Shown: positions 18,190 through 27,270 of the stretch, in pieces | How the letters are laid out: every line of letters begins with the position of its first letter | Position numbering within the stretch: the first letter of the stretch is position 1 | Notes under the pieces: generated by a model | Databases searched by the model: none | What the model was told of the DNA's origin: nothing | The model's input: the letters and a program-made list of their open reading frames with translations, nothing else | Translations under genes and position numbers: made by a program | Assembly: GCF_003994475.1 (NCBI RefSeq) | Contig: NZ_RZNY01000012.1 | Coordinates: forward strand, 103,254-167,253 | Source of the DNA: Paenibacillus anaericanus | Lineage (GTDB): Bacteria; Bacillota; Bacilli; Paenibacillales; Paenibacillaceae | Direction of reading: 5' to 3' | Length of the DNA: 64,000 bases

Positions 18190-19234
18190 CCCTGATCACC
18201 TCCACGGCAACATTTTTTTGATGTAAATAGATCAAGGTTTGATTAATGCTGGCTTGTTCGCCGCTCAGGACCGCGACAAGCCCACCGAGCAGCATATCAT
18301 TTACAATCTCTATATCACTGGCAATAATATTAAAATCCACATAGAATCTTCTGGAAACCTCTGAAATCAGTGCTTCCGAGACTGTTGTTTTGGTATAGGT
18401 TAATTTCAGGATGACCTGGCCTTCCTCCAGTTGTACCAATGGAGAGTTCACACGAATCAACTCATCCACTTTGCTCAGATTAGACGTAGTTTCCAAAAAG
18501 GTCTTGGTTAACGGCTCTCTTGGATTGGAGAAGACAGAGAAAACATCGCCCTGCTCCAGAATCACACCTTGGTCAATGATCGCCACTTTGTTACAGATTT
18601 CCTTTACGACCCCCATCTCATGGGTAATCATAACGATCGTAATTCCCAATTTTCGGTTCAAGTCTTTTAAAAACTGCAAGATGGACTTGGTTGTTTGCGG
18701 ATCAAGCGCACTGGTCGCTTCATCACACAACAATACCTTGGGATGATTGGCCAGAGCACGAGCAATCGCTACACGCTGCTTCTGCCCGCCACTCAACTGC
18801 GAAGGATAGGCATCGCGCTTGTCCCGAATGTCCACCAATTCAAGTAAATCCATAATACGTTCCTCTTTATGCTGTTTGCTTAATCCACTGTTTCGAAGTG
18901 CCAACGCAATGTTGCCGTAAACAGTGCGGGAAGGCATCAGATTGAATTGTTGAAAAATCATGCCCACCTGCCTACGGAAGCCTCGCAGTTCTTTGCCCGT
19001 TAGATTGCTAACAATCTGCTTATCGATGATCACTTCGCCGCTCGTCAGGCTCTCAATCCCATTAATACATCGAATCAAGGTAGATTTGCCAGCACCGCTG
19101 TAGCCAATAATGCCAAATATATCGCCCTTGTCCACCTCAAGGTTTACATCCTTCAATACTTCAATAGCAATTGTATCTTTATAGAAGCTTTTCGTTACCT
19201 GTTTCATTTGGATGAAGCTTTCTTCTCCTGACAT
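18146..19234 (-). CDS. metN: Methionine-type ABC transporter, ATP-binding protein with NIL domain
   Basis: This 362-residue ATPase has Walker A GYSGAGKST (44-52), Q-loop QQF, signature LSGGQKQRVAIARAL, Walker B VLLCDEATSALD and the H-loop ITHEMGVV. Residues about 265-350 form an ACT-like NIL domain, which in MetN binds methionine and inhibits transport. That fixes the protein in the methionine-uptake subfamily. It is the first gene of the operon metN-metI-metQ-M20-luxS-SDR-mtnN. A GGGGGGAA ribosome site precedes the ATG, and a consensus promoter lies 88 nt upstream. No SAM riboswitch or T-box core was found in the leader, unlike many Bacillus met transporters. Confidence 0.92.
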   Translation of the reverse strand: MSGEESFIQMKQVTKSFYKDTIAIEVLKDVNLEVDKGDIFGIIGYSGAGKSTLIRCINGIESLTSGEVIIDKQIVSNLTGKELRGFRRQVGMIFQQFNLMPSRTVYGNIALALRNSGLSKQHKEERIMDLLELVDIRDKRDAYPSQLSGGQKQRVAIARALANHPKVLLCDEATSALDPQTTKSILQFLKDLNRKLGITIVMITHEMGVVKEICNKVAIIDQGVILEQGDVFSVFSNPREPLTKTFLETTSNLSKVDELIRVNSPLVQLEEGQVILKLTYTKTTVSEALISEVSRRFYVDFNIIASDIEIVNDMLLGGLVAVLSGEQASINQTLIYLHQKNVAVEVIRDARSSDQQIAAECV

Positions 19235-19321
19235 TTCGCTGTTCCCCCCAAACTTATGCCTGTCTATGATGAAACATGGCGTATTTTAATCCATAGTTAT
19301 TTGATAGAAATTATAGGCTTT

Positions 19322-19350
19322 AATATAGCATCGTTCATATAGCCTGTCAA
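19322..19350 (-). promoter_or_regulatory. Sigma-A promoter of the metN-to-mtnN operon
   Basis: On the minus strand TTGACA (plus 19345-19350) and TATATT (plus 19322-19327) are separated by 17 bp, a near-consensus promoter. The leader of about 80 nt before metN is too short for a SAM riboswitch, so control is probably by a protein factor. I could not identify a CymR or other operator with confidence. Confidence 0.75.
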
Positions 19351-19526
19351 TGACCGTTTTTTACGATGTTTGCATGCATTGTAGTGTCCTTGTTGGAACG
19401 GCTGCTATGTGCTGGCTTTACTACTGACTATGTGTTCATAGAGTTCTGGTTCATCTATTTTTCAGATATAGATTGGTTTGAGTCCTAATAGAACTGAAAT
19501 AAATATGGCGAAATTTCAAAAATAAT

Positions 19527-19542
19527 TGTGAAAAGATTCACA
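19527..19542 (+). promoter_or_regulatory. Fnr/CRP-type operator TGTGA-N6-TCACA
   Basis: A perfect TGTGA-AAAGAT-TCACA palindrome matches the B. subtilis Fnr box (TGTGA-N6-TCAC). Its centre is about 38-41 bp before the start expected from the -10 at 19560-19565, the place of a class II activator. It would switch on the downstream fumarate-reductase-like gene without oxygen. Confidence 0.65.
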
Positions 19543-19565
19543 TATGATATGATTAATGCTATACT
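19537..19565 (+). promoter_or_regulatory. Promoter of the fumarate-reductase-like gene
   Basis: TTCACA (19537-19542) and TATACT (19560-19565) stand 17 bp apart. The -35 overlaps the right half of the Fnr-type box. The 5' leader is about 155 nt and contains no recognised riboswitch. Confidence 0.65.
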
Positions 19566-19727
19566 TTTTCATGTCAAAAAGGATAGCGAGTAACCGGGGA
19601 CGTAACCAAAGAAGAATGGAAGTTCGGAGAACTCGTGGCTCTCACACTCCTTAACCTCCCTATCTCCTATGTTACTTCCTCTTTTTTCGTCCATCCTAAA
19701 ACTAACGAATTATAGTGGAGGGTTACC

Positions 19728-21282
19728 ATGAAGAAGAAACTATCATCAGTCTTAGCTCTCGTTCTTTCAGCGACGCTTGTGATCGCAGGATGCGGCACTG
19801 GGAACAGCAACGGGGGCAGCAGCAACGACAGCGGTAACAGCAATGTAAAGAACACGGTCAATGAGCAAACAGAAACTGATTCTACATCGGGAGCTTCCCA
19901 AGCAAGTTATACTCCTATCGATCAACTGAAAGAACAATATGATGTCATCATTGTCGGTGCAGGTGGTGCTGGGATGACCGCTGCGCTTGAAGCAAAGGCA
20001 AACGGCATGAACCCGGTTATTTTTGAAAAAATGCCGGTAGCGGGTGGAAATACATTAAAAGCATCATCAGGGATGAATGCTTCTGAAACGAAATTCCAAA
20101 AAGAGCAGGGCATAGAAGACAGTAATGATTCATTTTATGAAGAAACATTAGCAGGCGGTAAGGGCACAAACAACACAGAATTACTCCGTTACTTCGTTGA
20201 TAATTCCGCTGATGCAATTGATTGGTTGGTTGGATTCCATCGGCATTAGATTGAACAATCTCACCATTACCGGAGGCATGAGCGAAAAGCGCACACATCG
20301 TCCTGAGGACGGCTCGGCGGTAGGTCAATACCTTGTAGACGGATTGCTGAAAAATGTACAAGAACAAGGAATCCCTCTTTTTGTAAATGCGAAAGTAACA
20401 GAAATTACACAAAATGATGGAAAAGTAAACGGCGTCAAAGTTGTTTTCAACGAGACAGACGAAAAAAATATTACAGCTGATGCGGTTGTCGTAACCACTG
20501 GCGGTTTTGGCTCCAATATGGATCTGATTACCGAGTCTAGACCTGATTTGGAGGGCTATGTAACAACAAACCAAGAAGGCAGTACTGGTGACGGTATCAA
20601 GATGATTGAAGCACTTGGAGGTACAACGGTTGATATGGATCAAATCCAAGTTCACCCAACCGTACAACAAGAACAATCCTATCTGATCGGTGAATCCGTT
20701 CGCGGGGAAGGCGCTATCCTGATTAACAATGAAGGCGAGCGTTTCACCAACGAGTTGGATACACGCGATAATGTTACTGCAGCAATTAATGCACTTTCTG
20801 AAAAATCAGCTACGCTAGTCTTTGATTCCGGTGTGAAAAGTCGTGTAAAAGCGATTGAACAATATGAGAAAATGGGCTTTGTCATTTCGGCAGATACCAT
20901 CGAGGCTTTAGCTGAAAAATTGGAGGTTCCGGCGGATAATCTGAAGGCGACACTGGATACATGGAACAGCAGCGTGAACAAAAAAGACGATGCCGAGTTC
21001 GGCAGAACAACAGGGATGGACAACGACTTGTCCACTGCACCGTACTATGCTATCAAAATCGCCCCAGGGATCCACTACACTATGGGTGGCGTAAACATCA
21101 ACACGAATACAGAAGTTTTAAATAAAGACGGTGAGCCGATTACAGGCCTTTTTGCAGCGGGTGAAGTTGCAGGCGGACTCCACGGACAAAACCGGATCGG
21201 CGGCAACTCTGTTGCCGAAATCATTATCTTCGGCCGTCAAGCGGGTATACAATCTGCTGAATTCGTAAAAGCAAACAAATAA
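19728..21282 (+). pseudogene. Fumarate-reductase-like FAD lipoprotein, frameshifted
   Basis: Two frames join into one flavoprotein of about 516 residues. The first frame (19728-20249) has a signal peptide with lipobox VIAGC, a Ser/Gly/Asn linker, and the FAD-binding YDVIIVGAGGAGMTAALEA. It ends abnormally at DWLVGFHRH. The second frame continues DSIGIRLNNLTITGGMSEKRTHRPEDG and runs to GQNRIGGNSVAEIIIFGRQAG. The break is a third TTGG at 20223-20234; with two units the reading frame is restored (DAIDWLDSIGI). An intact product would be an extracellular membrane-anchored FAD-dependent fumarate or enoate reductase for anaerobic electron disposal. No FMN-bind domain is present. It could be a pseudogene, a phase-variable gene or a sequencing error. 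RBS is GGAGGGTTACC. Confidence 0.8.
20223..20234 (+). repeat. TTGG tetranucleotide repeat (three units)
   Basis: Three tandem TTGG units inside the flavoprotein gene. Because the unit is four bases, gain or loss of one unit changes the reading frame; two units would give an intact gene. Confidence 0.8.
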
Positions 21283-21300
21283 AGTATGGTAACTAATAAA

Positions 21301-21342
21301 CAACCGCTTGGACTAAAAATGGTCCAAGCGGTTGTTGTATTA
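21301..21342 (+). terminator. Terminator of the flavoprotein gene
   Basis: CAACCGCTTGGAC (21301-21313) pairs perfectly with GTCCAAGCGGTTG (21322-21334). It is followed by TTGTATTAT and lies 18 nt past the stop codon. Confidence 0.7.
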
Positions 21343-21365
21343 TGCGTAATACATAGCTATTTAGC

Positions 21366-21935
21366 TCATAACGTACTAAGCCGTAGTTCATAGAAGTACT
21401 GCACAATTGGATGCTTTAACTTCATCTTCTCGGACATATTTAGAATTCGTTTTTTTCCAACTCGTCTGTCCACCAATGCAAGAATATTCAATAAGATATC
21501 ATTGCTCTCTAAGCTTTCCTCTATAGAAGTAGATAAAAACTTAGTAGCCACAACGATAAAATTTGATTTACTTAATGATGACTGTGCTGACAGAAGCTCT
21601 TTTGCATATTCAGATATTTTTCTACTTCTTGCAATTACTTTTAGGCGATCCTCCGGAACTACTCCCTTGGTATCTTTTCTGATCGCTTCAATTTCTTCAT
21701 TGTTGATAGGAATTTGGATATCTGAATCATTCTTAATTTCCAGCTCCGTCTGATACCATCTGATTGAGGTCGTTCTATCACTCATATTGAGCATATTTTT
21801 TTTATCTACCGCAATATAACAAATCCCTGGTTTATCAGGTAAATAACGATAGCTAGAAGCGATGTATTCTACCCTTCCATATAACGCAGGACAGAGAAAA
21901 CTCTCCAGTTGTTGCTTCAATTTGCTCCAGGACAT
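21366..21935 (-). CDS. Conserved hypothetical protein (SF0329-like)
   Basis: A 189-residue soluble protein beginning MSWSKLKQQLESFLCPALYGRVEYIASSYRYLPDKPG. This opening (GRVEY...SYRY.PDK.G.CYI.VDKK) recalls a small conserved Firmicute family, I believe listed as SF0329, with no known function. The C-terminal half is helical, with IALVDRRVGKKRIL and HPIVQYFYELRL. No signal peptide, membrane segment or catalytic motif is visible. GGGGGAATTAC precedes the ATG. It is probably monocistronic. Confidence 0.65.
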   Translation of the reverse strand: MSWSKLKQQLESFLCPALYGRVEYIASSYRYLPDKPGICYIAVDKKNMLNMSDRTTSIRWYQTELEIKNDSDIQIPINNEEIEAIRKDTKGVVPEDRLKVIARSRKISEYAKELLSAQSSLSKSNFIVVATKFLSTSIEESLESNDILLNILALVDRRVGKKRILNMSEKMKLKHPIVQYFYELRLSTL

Positions 21936-22059
21936 GTAATTCCCCCTATGTTCTATATTTTAGTTACTTTATCTATACCGCATCGCGAAAACCTCCGCAA
22001 GCCCCAGTAGAGCGAACGTTTGCCAACGATGAATTCACCTGTTGTGATACGAATACAAC

Positions 22060-22104
22060 ATGGGCTATCCCAAGTCTTTATCAAAGACTCTAAGGATAGC
22101 CCAT
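22060..22104. terminator. Branched hairpin between two hypothetical genes
   Basis: ATGGGCTATCC (22060-22070) pairs perfectly with GGATAGCCCAT (22094-22104). The loop carries a second small stem (AGTCTTT/AAAGACT). It follows the 22151 minus-strand gene by 47 nt. No strong T-run follows, so termination is probable but not certain. A 63-codon frame across this area (21953-22144) has no RBS and is probably chance. Confidence 0.45.
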
Positions 22105-22150
22105 AACGTTTCCAACAATATATCTCAACAACCAACGCTATCAAACGAGT

Positions 22151-23317
22151 CTAAATCGTCTCAGTACTGAGCGTAAATCCTTCGATCACTGCATCTTCGT
22201 CGACCTCAATCAGGATGCATCGTCTCCCTTGATAATTCACCTGTTTTACATACTTTAAATCCTGCGGGCTTACCGAAATTGTGGCTACCTTTGTATCGAT
22301 CTTAATCGATTTTGAAGTAAATTTCGGCATAACGCTGTTCGCCTTCATTTCATAGTTCTTATCATCGACGATTGTTTGGAATGCCCGTTCCACTTTTTCA
22401 GTCGTCAAGTTCTCTACGCCACTTACCGTCAGCACGCGCTCTACATCTTTATAATCGAGCTTCGGAGGTTCATCCTCATCTTCGTTGGTTTCGATTAACT
22501 GGTGGATTTCCTCGTACACCTGTGCGAGGGTAGCTACGTCGAGCTGTTCACCCACTACTTCCTTCACGATCTCTTCGAAGATGGCTCTCTCTTCCAGTGC
22601 CGTTACGGACCTTTCGGCATTCAAGACCTGTCCGATAAAGTGCGGATCAGGAAAATTCGATTTTGCCGTACAATACAGAATGCGGTTCACATCGGAATAG
22701 TTGTCCGTCACGCTCGGGTAAAAGAAGCCTTGTTCCGGCGCACTTAACTTGATAATCGGATCTACAATGATATTGTACTTAAATTCTCTCTCCACATAAT
22801 CAAACAAGAGAGAATTCCGTGGCTTCTCCGTGGAATTCACGCTGCATAGAATGAATGGATTGGCGAACACTTCATTCTTCTCGCTCTCTTCGGCTTCATC
22901 GTTTCTGGCCTTGGTGGGCCGGAAATATTGTCCGCGAACGAACGTGACCACCGTATCCCGTTCATACTTGGTATCCGCCAACATTTTCTCCACCAACAGC
23001 AACATCAGGTCCTGCCATTCATCAGAATCACCTGTCACCAAAGCTTGGTGAAGCAGTACCTGCGTGGGTTCCTCAGCTTCCTCCTGAAACTTTAATTCGA
23101 ACAACTTCTGATCTAATTCACCGGTCAGTAGCTTTTTAAAATTGGCCATGTACAGCTCCTGTTTTTCTCTGTCCACTAGTCCAAACGGCTGTCGCTCCCA
23201 ATGATAGATCTCGTTACTTTCCTTCATAATATACACGTTGAGAATATCGTAAATATTCAGCAGATCGTGATCCAACTTAAATTGCTTGCGTATATGCGCG
23301 ACTTCTTTCTTTATCAT
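22151..23317 (-). CDS. DUF4317 family protein
   Basis: This 388-residue acidic soluble protein opens MIKKEVAHIRKQFKLDHDLLNIYDILNVYIMKES, which matches my memory of DUF4317 proteins of Clostridia and Bacilli (KKEI..IRK.FK.D...I..I...Y). Further family-like stretches are FANPFILCSVN, QGFFYPSVTDNYSDVNRILYCTAKS and the C-terminal IKIDTKVATISVSPQDLKYVKQ. The function is unknown. No transmembrane segment or signal peptide is visible. The upstream AGGAG is somewhat far (about 13 nt) from the ATG. It stands alone, between hairpins on both sides. Confidence 0.65.
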   Translation of the reverse strand: MIKKEVAHIRKQFKLDHDLLNIYDILNVYIMKESNEIYHWERQPFGLVDREKQELYMANFKKLLTGELDQKLFELKFQEEAEEPTQVLLHQALVTGDSDEWQDLMLLLVEKMLADTKYERDTVVTFVRGQYFRPTKARNDEAEESEKNEVFANPFILCSVNSTEKPRNSLLFDYVEREFKYNIIVDPIIKLSAPEQGFFYPSVTDNYSDVNRILYCTAKSNFPDPHFIGQVLNAERSVTALEERAIFEEIVKEVVGEQLDVATLAQVYEEIHQLIETNEDEDEPPKLDYKDVERVLTVSGVENLTTEKVERAFQTIVDDKNYEMKANSVMPKFTSKSIKIDTKVATISVSPQDLKYVKQVNYQGRRCILIEVDEDAVIEGFTLSTETI

Positions 23318-23371
23318 AATTCGTTAGACAACTCCTAGGAAGTAAATTAGCCTTATAAGTATAAACGATAT

Positions 23372-23396
23372 AAAAGCCCTTCGCTAGAAGGGCTTT
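23372..23396. terminator. Bidirectional terminator
   Basis: AAAAGCCCTT/AAGGGCTTTT form a perfect stem around a short loop (CGCTA or its complement), with A-run and T-run on opposite sides. It lies just after the stop codon of the SLH protein gene, for which it is the terminator. Confidence 0.75.
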
Positions 23397-23413
23397 TGTG
23401 TTACTCCTCTTTA

Positions 23414-26400
23414 CTATGTCAGATTCAATGCTCGGTACAGCATTGCGACAAACTCTGCACGTGTCACGGGTTCATTTGGATTAAATTTACCGTTATCACC
23501 TTGTACAATCCCCAGTTCTTCTAATGCAGCGATGTAAGCATAGCTCCAATGCGCCAAAGGCACGTCTTGGAAAGTACTTGTTCCACTTGGTTCTACCTTT
23601 AGGGCAAGCACCACAATTTTTGCCATCTGTGCGCGTGTCACAGGTTCATTTGGATTAAATCTACCATTTAATCCATCTATAATTCCTGCTTGTTGAAGTG
23701 ACGCAATGGCTTCATAGTACGGATGGCTTGACGATACATCAGAAAAGGATACTGCCTCGTGTGTTGGTTCGAACTCGAAAGCACGCATGAATATCAGGGC
23801 CATATGTTGGCGCTGAATTGATTCATTCGGATGAAAAGAACCGTCTGGATACCCCGTAATAAATCCTTGACTAGCCAATTCCTCAATCGTTCCTTTAGCC
23901 CAATGTCCCGAAATGTCATCGAAACTCACAACCGGAAGCTCTGGTTTCGGTCCACCTGGAGTTGGCTCAGGTTCTTGACCCGGCCCCGGTACTGGGGAAG
24001 TGTTTGCAATCCATTTTGCATACAATTTTGTATTTTGGGTCACACGGTCCGTTAGAAGATCCCACTTTTGGGTCAACGCAACATCTTGATACCAGCCTCC
24101 AAATGTAAATCCTGCTTTGGTGGGGGTGGGTAGCTCTGCTAGCCTTGAATCATTCTCTACAGATCGATTGACTATAACGTTCCCGCCATTGGTTTCAAAA
24201 TATACCGTTGAATTTTGTAGTGGTGTTGGAATATAACCTCCTCCTCCATTACTTCCAGAGGAACTATTACCAACCCACTTCGCATACAACATCGTATTCG
24301 CTATGACTAGATCCTTCGTGAAGATCCATTGATTTGTTAATGTCATCTCTTTATACCAACCACCAAATGTATAACCTGGCTTCGTTGGTACACTCGGCTC
24401 GGTTACCGCTTCGTTGTATGATTTATTCTGAGTCGCTATGACACTTCCTCCATTTGATTCAAATGTCACTGTATAATGATTAACATCCCACATTGCATAT
24501 AGCGTGACATTAGCTGCGCTTATATTGAATATCTCATTCGCTGCATAGCTTGTCCCACTTCCATCTGCTTCTGTATTCCAACCATTAAACGTAAACCCAG
24601 TTCTCACTAGACTTCCAGTATTATCAGCTACTGTTACACTATCCCCAGTCTCATAGGTTTGACTATCTATGGGTACAAGTCCTCCAGTAGTTCCATTTCC
24701 GTCATAGCTTACTCTATATTTAAAGATGCTGAATGTAATTGTAGTCGAGTTACCTGCGGCATCCATAACAACAAGTTCATAGGAGCCTTCAGTGTTCACA
24801 GGTAAGCCGCTTGCAAAGGAAATGCCGTTCAATGTTGCGGTACCTTCATTAAAGGTAATGGTTCGTGAGGAATTATAGCTTTCTCCATCTGTTACACCGC
24901 TGATGATCGGAGCTGTCATATCCAGAATAATACTATCTTGAGCTGACCCAACCGTACCTGCATGATTAATAAATTGCACATAAACAGTCTTGTAACCATC
25001 TCCTGCTGGCAATGTAAATGTATATGTCTTGCTTGCAATATATGATTCATCAACTGACCATGAAAGATTGTCACTGGAGAACTTTACATACACGACATCC
25101 GTCACGCTTACCACGGGTGTGAGCGCAAGATTTACTTCACGCTCTGCTGTATAAGTATCTCCGTTATTAATAACGACAGTACCCGTTGGGACTACAGTAT
25201 CTAGTATAATGGTTGATGTGTATGGAAGAGATATATTTCCTGCCCCATCGATTAGCTCAATAGTAATTGCTTTTGCCCCATCGGTACTTCCTACATTAAG
25301 CTCAAAGCTATTTCTGTAAGGAATTGTCGTTGGTGCTGATCCATTGATTGTATATCTGATATCAGTAATATCGGTTACACCTGTTGCTGGTGTAACTTCA
25401 ACGAGTACATCCGAAAGATTCGTATAGGAACTACCACCATTCACAACGACCGTACCTGTTGGATCTGTTGTATCCAAAAGGATACTGTCTTGAATGACGG
25501 TAATATTGCCTGCTCGATCAATTAAACGTACATACACCGTTTTATTTCCATCTCCAGCTGGTAATGTATAGCTTTTAATTGAACTAAAGGATTCTACACC
25601 CGACCAATTACTATTGTTATTTGAAAATTGTACCCCTACCACATCTGTCACACCACTACCTAGGGATAGATTAAGCATTACATCAGGATTCGTTGTATAT
25701 GCGTTTCCATTATTAATAACCACAGAGCCTGTTGGGGCTACCGTATCTAGTGTTATGGTTCTTTGATATTCCGGTGATTCATTCCCTGCTCCATCAACAA
25801 GCTTAAAGTTCAATACTTTTTCTCCGTTAACAGTTCCTATACCTAGCATAAAGCTTGGTACATAAGGCATCTGTGTAAATGGATTTCCATTAACCGCATA
25901 TCGGATATGAGTAATATCATTTACTCCCACGTCTGGCGTTACTGAAACGGATACACCTGCACTATTCGTATATTGATTGCCTTGATTTACAATTACCGTC
26001 CCTGTCGGAGGGGTTTTATCTATTCGGAATTGAATCGTTTTTGATTGGCTACCGGCTGTAACCGTTAGCGTGTATGAACCTTCAGCAGTAACCTGTGTTC
26101 CACTTGTAAATGGATTTCCATTCAAAGTTGCTGTGCCATTGTTAAATTGTGGCGTTACATTCGTGTTGTATAGACCGCCATCTTGAACTCCTGTTATCTG
26201 AATGTCGACAATTTCGGAGTATGTAATAATCAAATACGGACCCAGATTGCCGGGATGCACATTTGATTCGGTCATTTGTATAAAATGATCAACATATGCT
26301 ATACCTTTTTCAGCGGCTTCTTGAGCTGTCATTCCTGAAAGAATAAAGGTTGCTCTAGGAGTAGCTTTCGTGAATTCTCCTGATATATAGCTAGTAAAAT

Positions 26401-26896
26401 CAAAGGGAGCTAGCGTGGGTTTAAGTATTGGGACATTATTGGCTAATGTTCTTGATTGTGTAGACCCTGGACTTCGAGCTGGTGGTGACATCACAGCATC
26501 TTGAGTCCAGTTATGATTTGTGCTCGTAGAAACTTTCAGTGAGAAATCAGTTGTTCCTTGAAAAGTACCACCTGTTACAGGGATATACAGATTTGCAGTT
26601 TCAACTTCGTACCCTACAGGGATTGTTGGCAAATTAAACTTTAGTAATACTTGAACCTCTAAGGGAGCACCATATGATCCTTGATAGCCTACATCAAGAT
26701 ACCCGAGGTTTCCATCCTCATAAATCATTCCAGCATTAATACCCTCGTAAACGATTGTTGTATCCTCTGTTGCATAACTAGGTGACGAAATTATATTGGC
26801 AGAAGCTAAACTTTGATTATTAAGAAATACGATGAATGCAATACAAACTAGCACAACTAGCAAACTTGTAATCGAGATAATTCTCTTTCTCACCAC
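23414..26896 (-). CDS. S-layer-homology surface protein with Ig-like and InlB-type repeats
   Basis: A surface protein of about 1160 residues. In order: a signal/anchor segment (ISITSLLVVLVCIAFIVF); a DNRLRE-like beta domain (about 40-235, LEVQVLLKFNLP...VETANLYIPV); five to six Ig-like repeats, each beginning (T/V)xPTGTVxxNxGxxYT (about 235-700); three Listeria-Bacteroides (InlB B-type) repeats with GYTFGGWYKE/TLYAKW (about 715-930); a Gly/Pro linker; and three SLH domains (about 965-1160) that attach it to wall polymer. Three SLH motifs (GFITGYPDGSFHPNESIQRQ, GIIDGLNGRFNPNEPVTRAQ, GIVQGDNGKFNPNEPVTRAE) are clear. I use the GTG at 26896, seven bases after GGAAGGA; other GTGs lie within two codons. 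It is probably adhesive or carbohydrate-binding. Confidence 0.87.
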   Translation of the reverse strand: MVRKRIISITSLLVVLVCIAFIVFLNNQSLASANIISSPSYATEDTTIVYEGINAGMIYEDGNLGYLDVGYQGSYGAPLEVQVLLKFNLPTIPVGYEVETANLYIPVTGGTFQGTTDFSLKVSTSTNHNWTQDAVMSPPARSPGSTQSRTLANNVPILKPTLAPFDFTSYISGEFTKATPRATFILSGMTAQEAAEKGIAYVDHFIQMTESNVHPGNLGPYLIITYSEIVDIQITGVQDGGLYNTNVTPQFNNGTATLNGNPFTSGTQVTAEGSYTLTVTAGSQSKTIQFRIDKTPPTGTVIVNQGNQYTNSAGVSVSVTPDVGVNDITHIRYAVNGNPFTQMPYVPSFMLGIGTVNGEKVLNFKLVDGAGNESPEYQRTITLDTVAPTGSVVINNGNAYTTNPDVMLNLSLGSGVTDVVGVQFSNNNSNWSGVESFSSIKSYTLPAGDGNKTVYVRLIDRAGNITVIQDSILLDTTDPTGTVVVNGGSSYTNLSDVLVEVTPATGVTDITDIRYTINGSAPTTIPYRNSFELNVGSTDGAKAITIELIDGAGNISLPYTSTIILDTVVPTGTVVINNGDTYTAEREVNLALTPVVSVTDVVYVKFSSDNLSWSVDESYIASKTYTFTLPAGDGYKTVYVQFINHAGTVGSAQDSIILDMTAPIISGVTDGESYNSSRTITFNEGTATLNGISFASGLPVNTEGSYELVVMDAAGNSTTITFSIFKYRVSYDGNGTTGGLVPIDSQTYETGDSVTVADNTGSLVRTGFTFNGWNTEADGSGTSYAANEIFNISAANVTLYAMWDVNHYTVTFESNGGSVIATQNKSYNEAVTEPSVPTKPGYTFGGWYKEMTLTNQWIFTKDLVIANTMLYAKWVGNSSSGSNGGGGYIPTPLQNSTVYFETNGGNVIVNRSVENDSRLAELPTPTKAGFTFGGWYQDVALTQKWDLLTDRVTQNTKLYAKWIANTSPVPGPGQEPEPTPGGPKPELPVVSFDDISGHWAKGTIEELASQGFITGYPDGSFHPNESIQRQHMALIFMRAFEFEPTHEAVSFSDVSSSHPYYEAIASLQQAGIIDGLNGRFNPNEPVTRAQMAKIVVLALKVEPSGTSTFQDVPLAHWSYAYIAALEELGIVQGDNGKFNPNEPVTRAEFVAMLYRALNLT

Positions 26897-27061
26897 GCAC
26901 ACTTCCTTCCAATACTAAGGGAATTATTGTCAAGCGGTTCCTCATCTACATTACTACGTCTTCCTACTCAGGATCATTTCACATAAATAGCGCCATATTC
27001 GGCTTTTTCTTAAACTACTATACGTAAAAATATCACCTCGTCATAGTGAGCGTTGTCATCA

Positions 27062-27081
27062 ATTTTGTCATATGACAAAAT
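27062..27081. promoter_or_regulatory. Perfect 20-bp palindrome upstream of the SLH gene
   Basis: ATTTTGTCAT joined to ATGACAAAAT is a perfect palindrome 166 nt before the SLH protein start. It resembles an operator for a dimeric regulator. No convincing -35/-10 pair was found next to it, and the regulator is unknown. Confidence 0.45.
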
Positions 27082-27190
27082 GTATTTTTTTGTGAAATAA
27101 TCCAGTACTCAGTATCAATTCATTACCTGAAAATCGGTCGACTTAGTGGCAAACTTATTTTGCTCAAGTACCTCCACTCCATCTCCTTAA

Positions 27191-27262
27191 TGAAAAAGAG
27201 AAAAGCTTAAGCTTTCCTCTCACAAAATTCTCATAACTTTTGGAGATCCTGGCTTTGATGTT
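27191..27262 (-). pseudogene. 3' remnant related to the nuclease-like gene, with its hairpin
   Basis: On the minus strand the reading ends HQSQDLQKL-stop (stop at 27231-27233), then GAGAAT, then a GAAAGCTTAAGCTTT stem followed by CTCTTTTT. The truncated gene at 2007-2411 ends SLDVQKL-stop and is followed by the same GAGAAT and a similar hairpin. The two 3' ends are clearly related, so this is the last ten or so codons and terminator of a lost family member. Confidence 0.4.
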
Positions 27263-27270
27263 TCTAGCTA

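Noticed and set aside
19235..19321. SAM riboswitch or T-box before metN
   Set aside because: The leader is only about 80 nt from a good promoter and contains neither core.
20017..20676. 219-codon minus-strand ORF in the flavoprotein gene
   Set aside because: It lies opposite a frame with clear FAD-binding motifs, has odd composition (Cys, Tyr, Leu-rich) and no RBS.
21953..22144. 63-codon minus-strand ORF between two hypothetical genes
   Set aside because: It runs through a hairpin and lacks a ribosome site; coding is unlikely.
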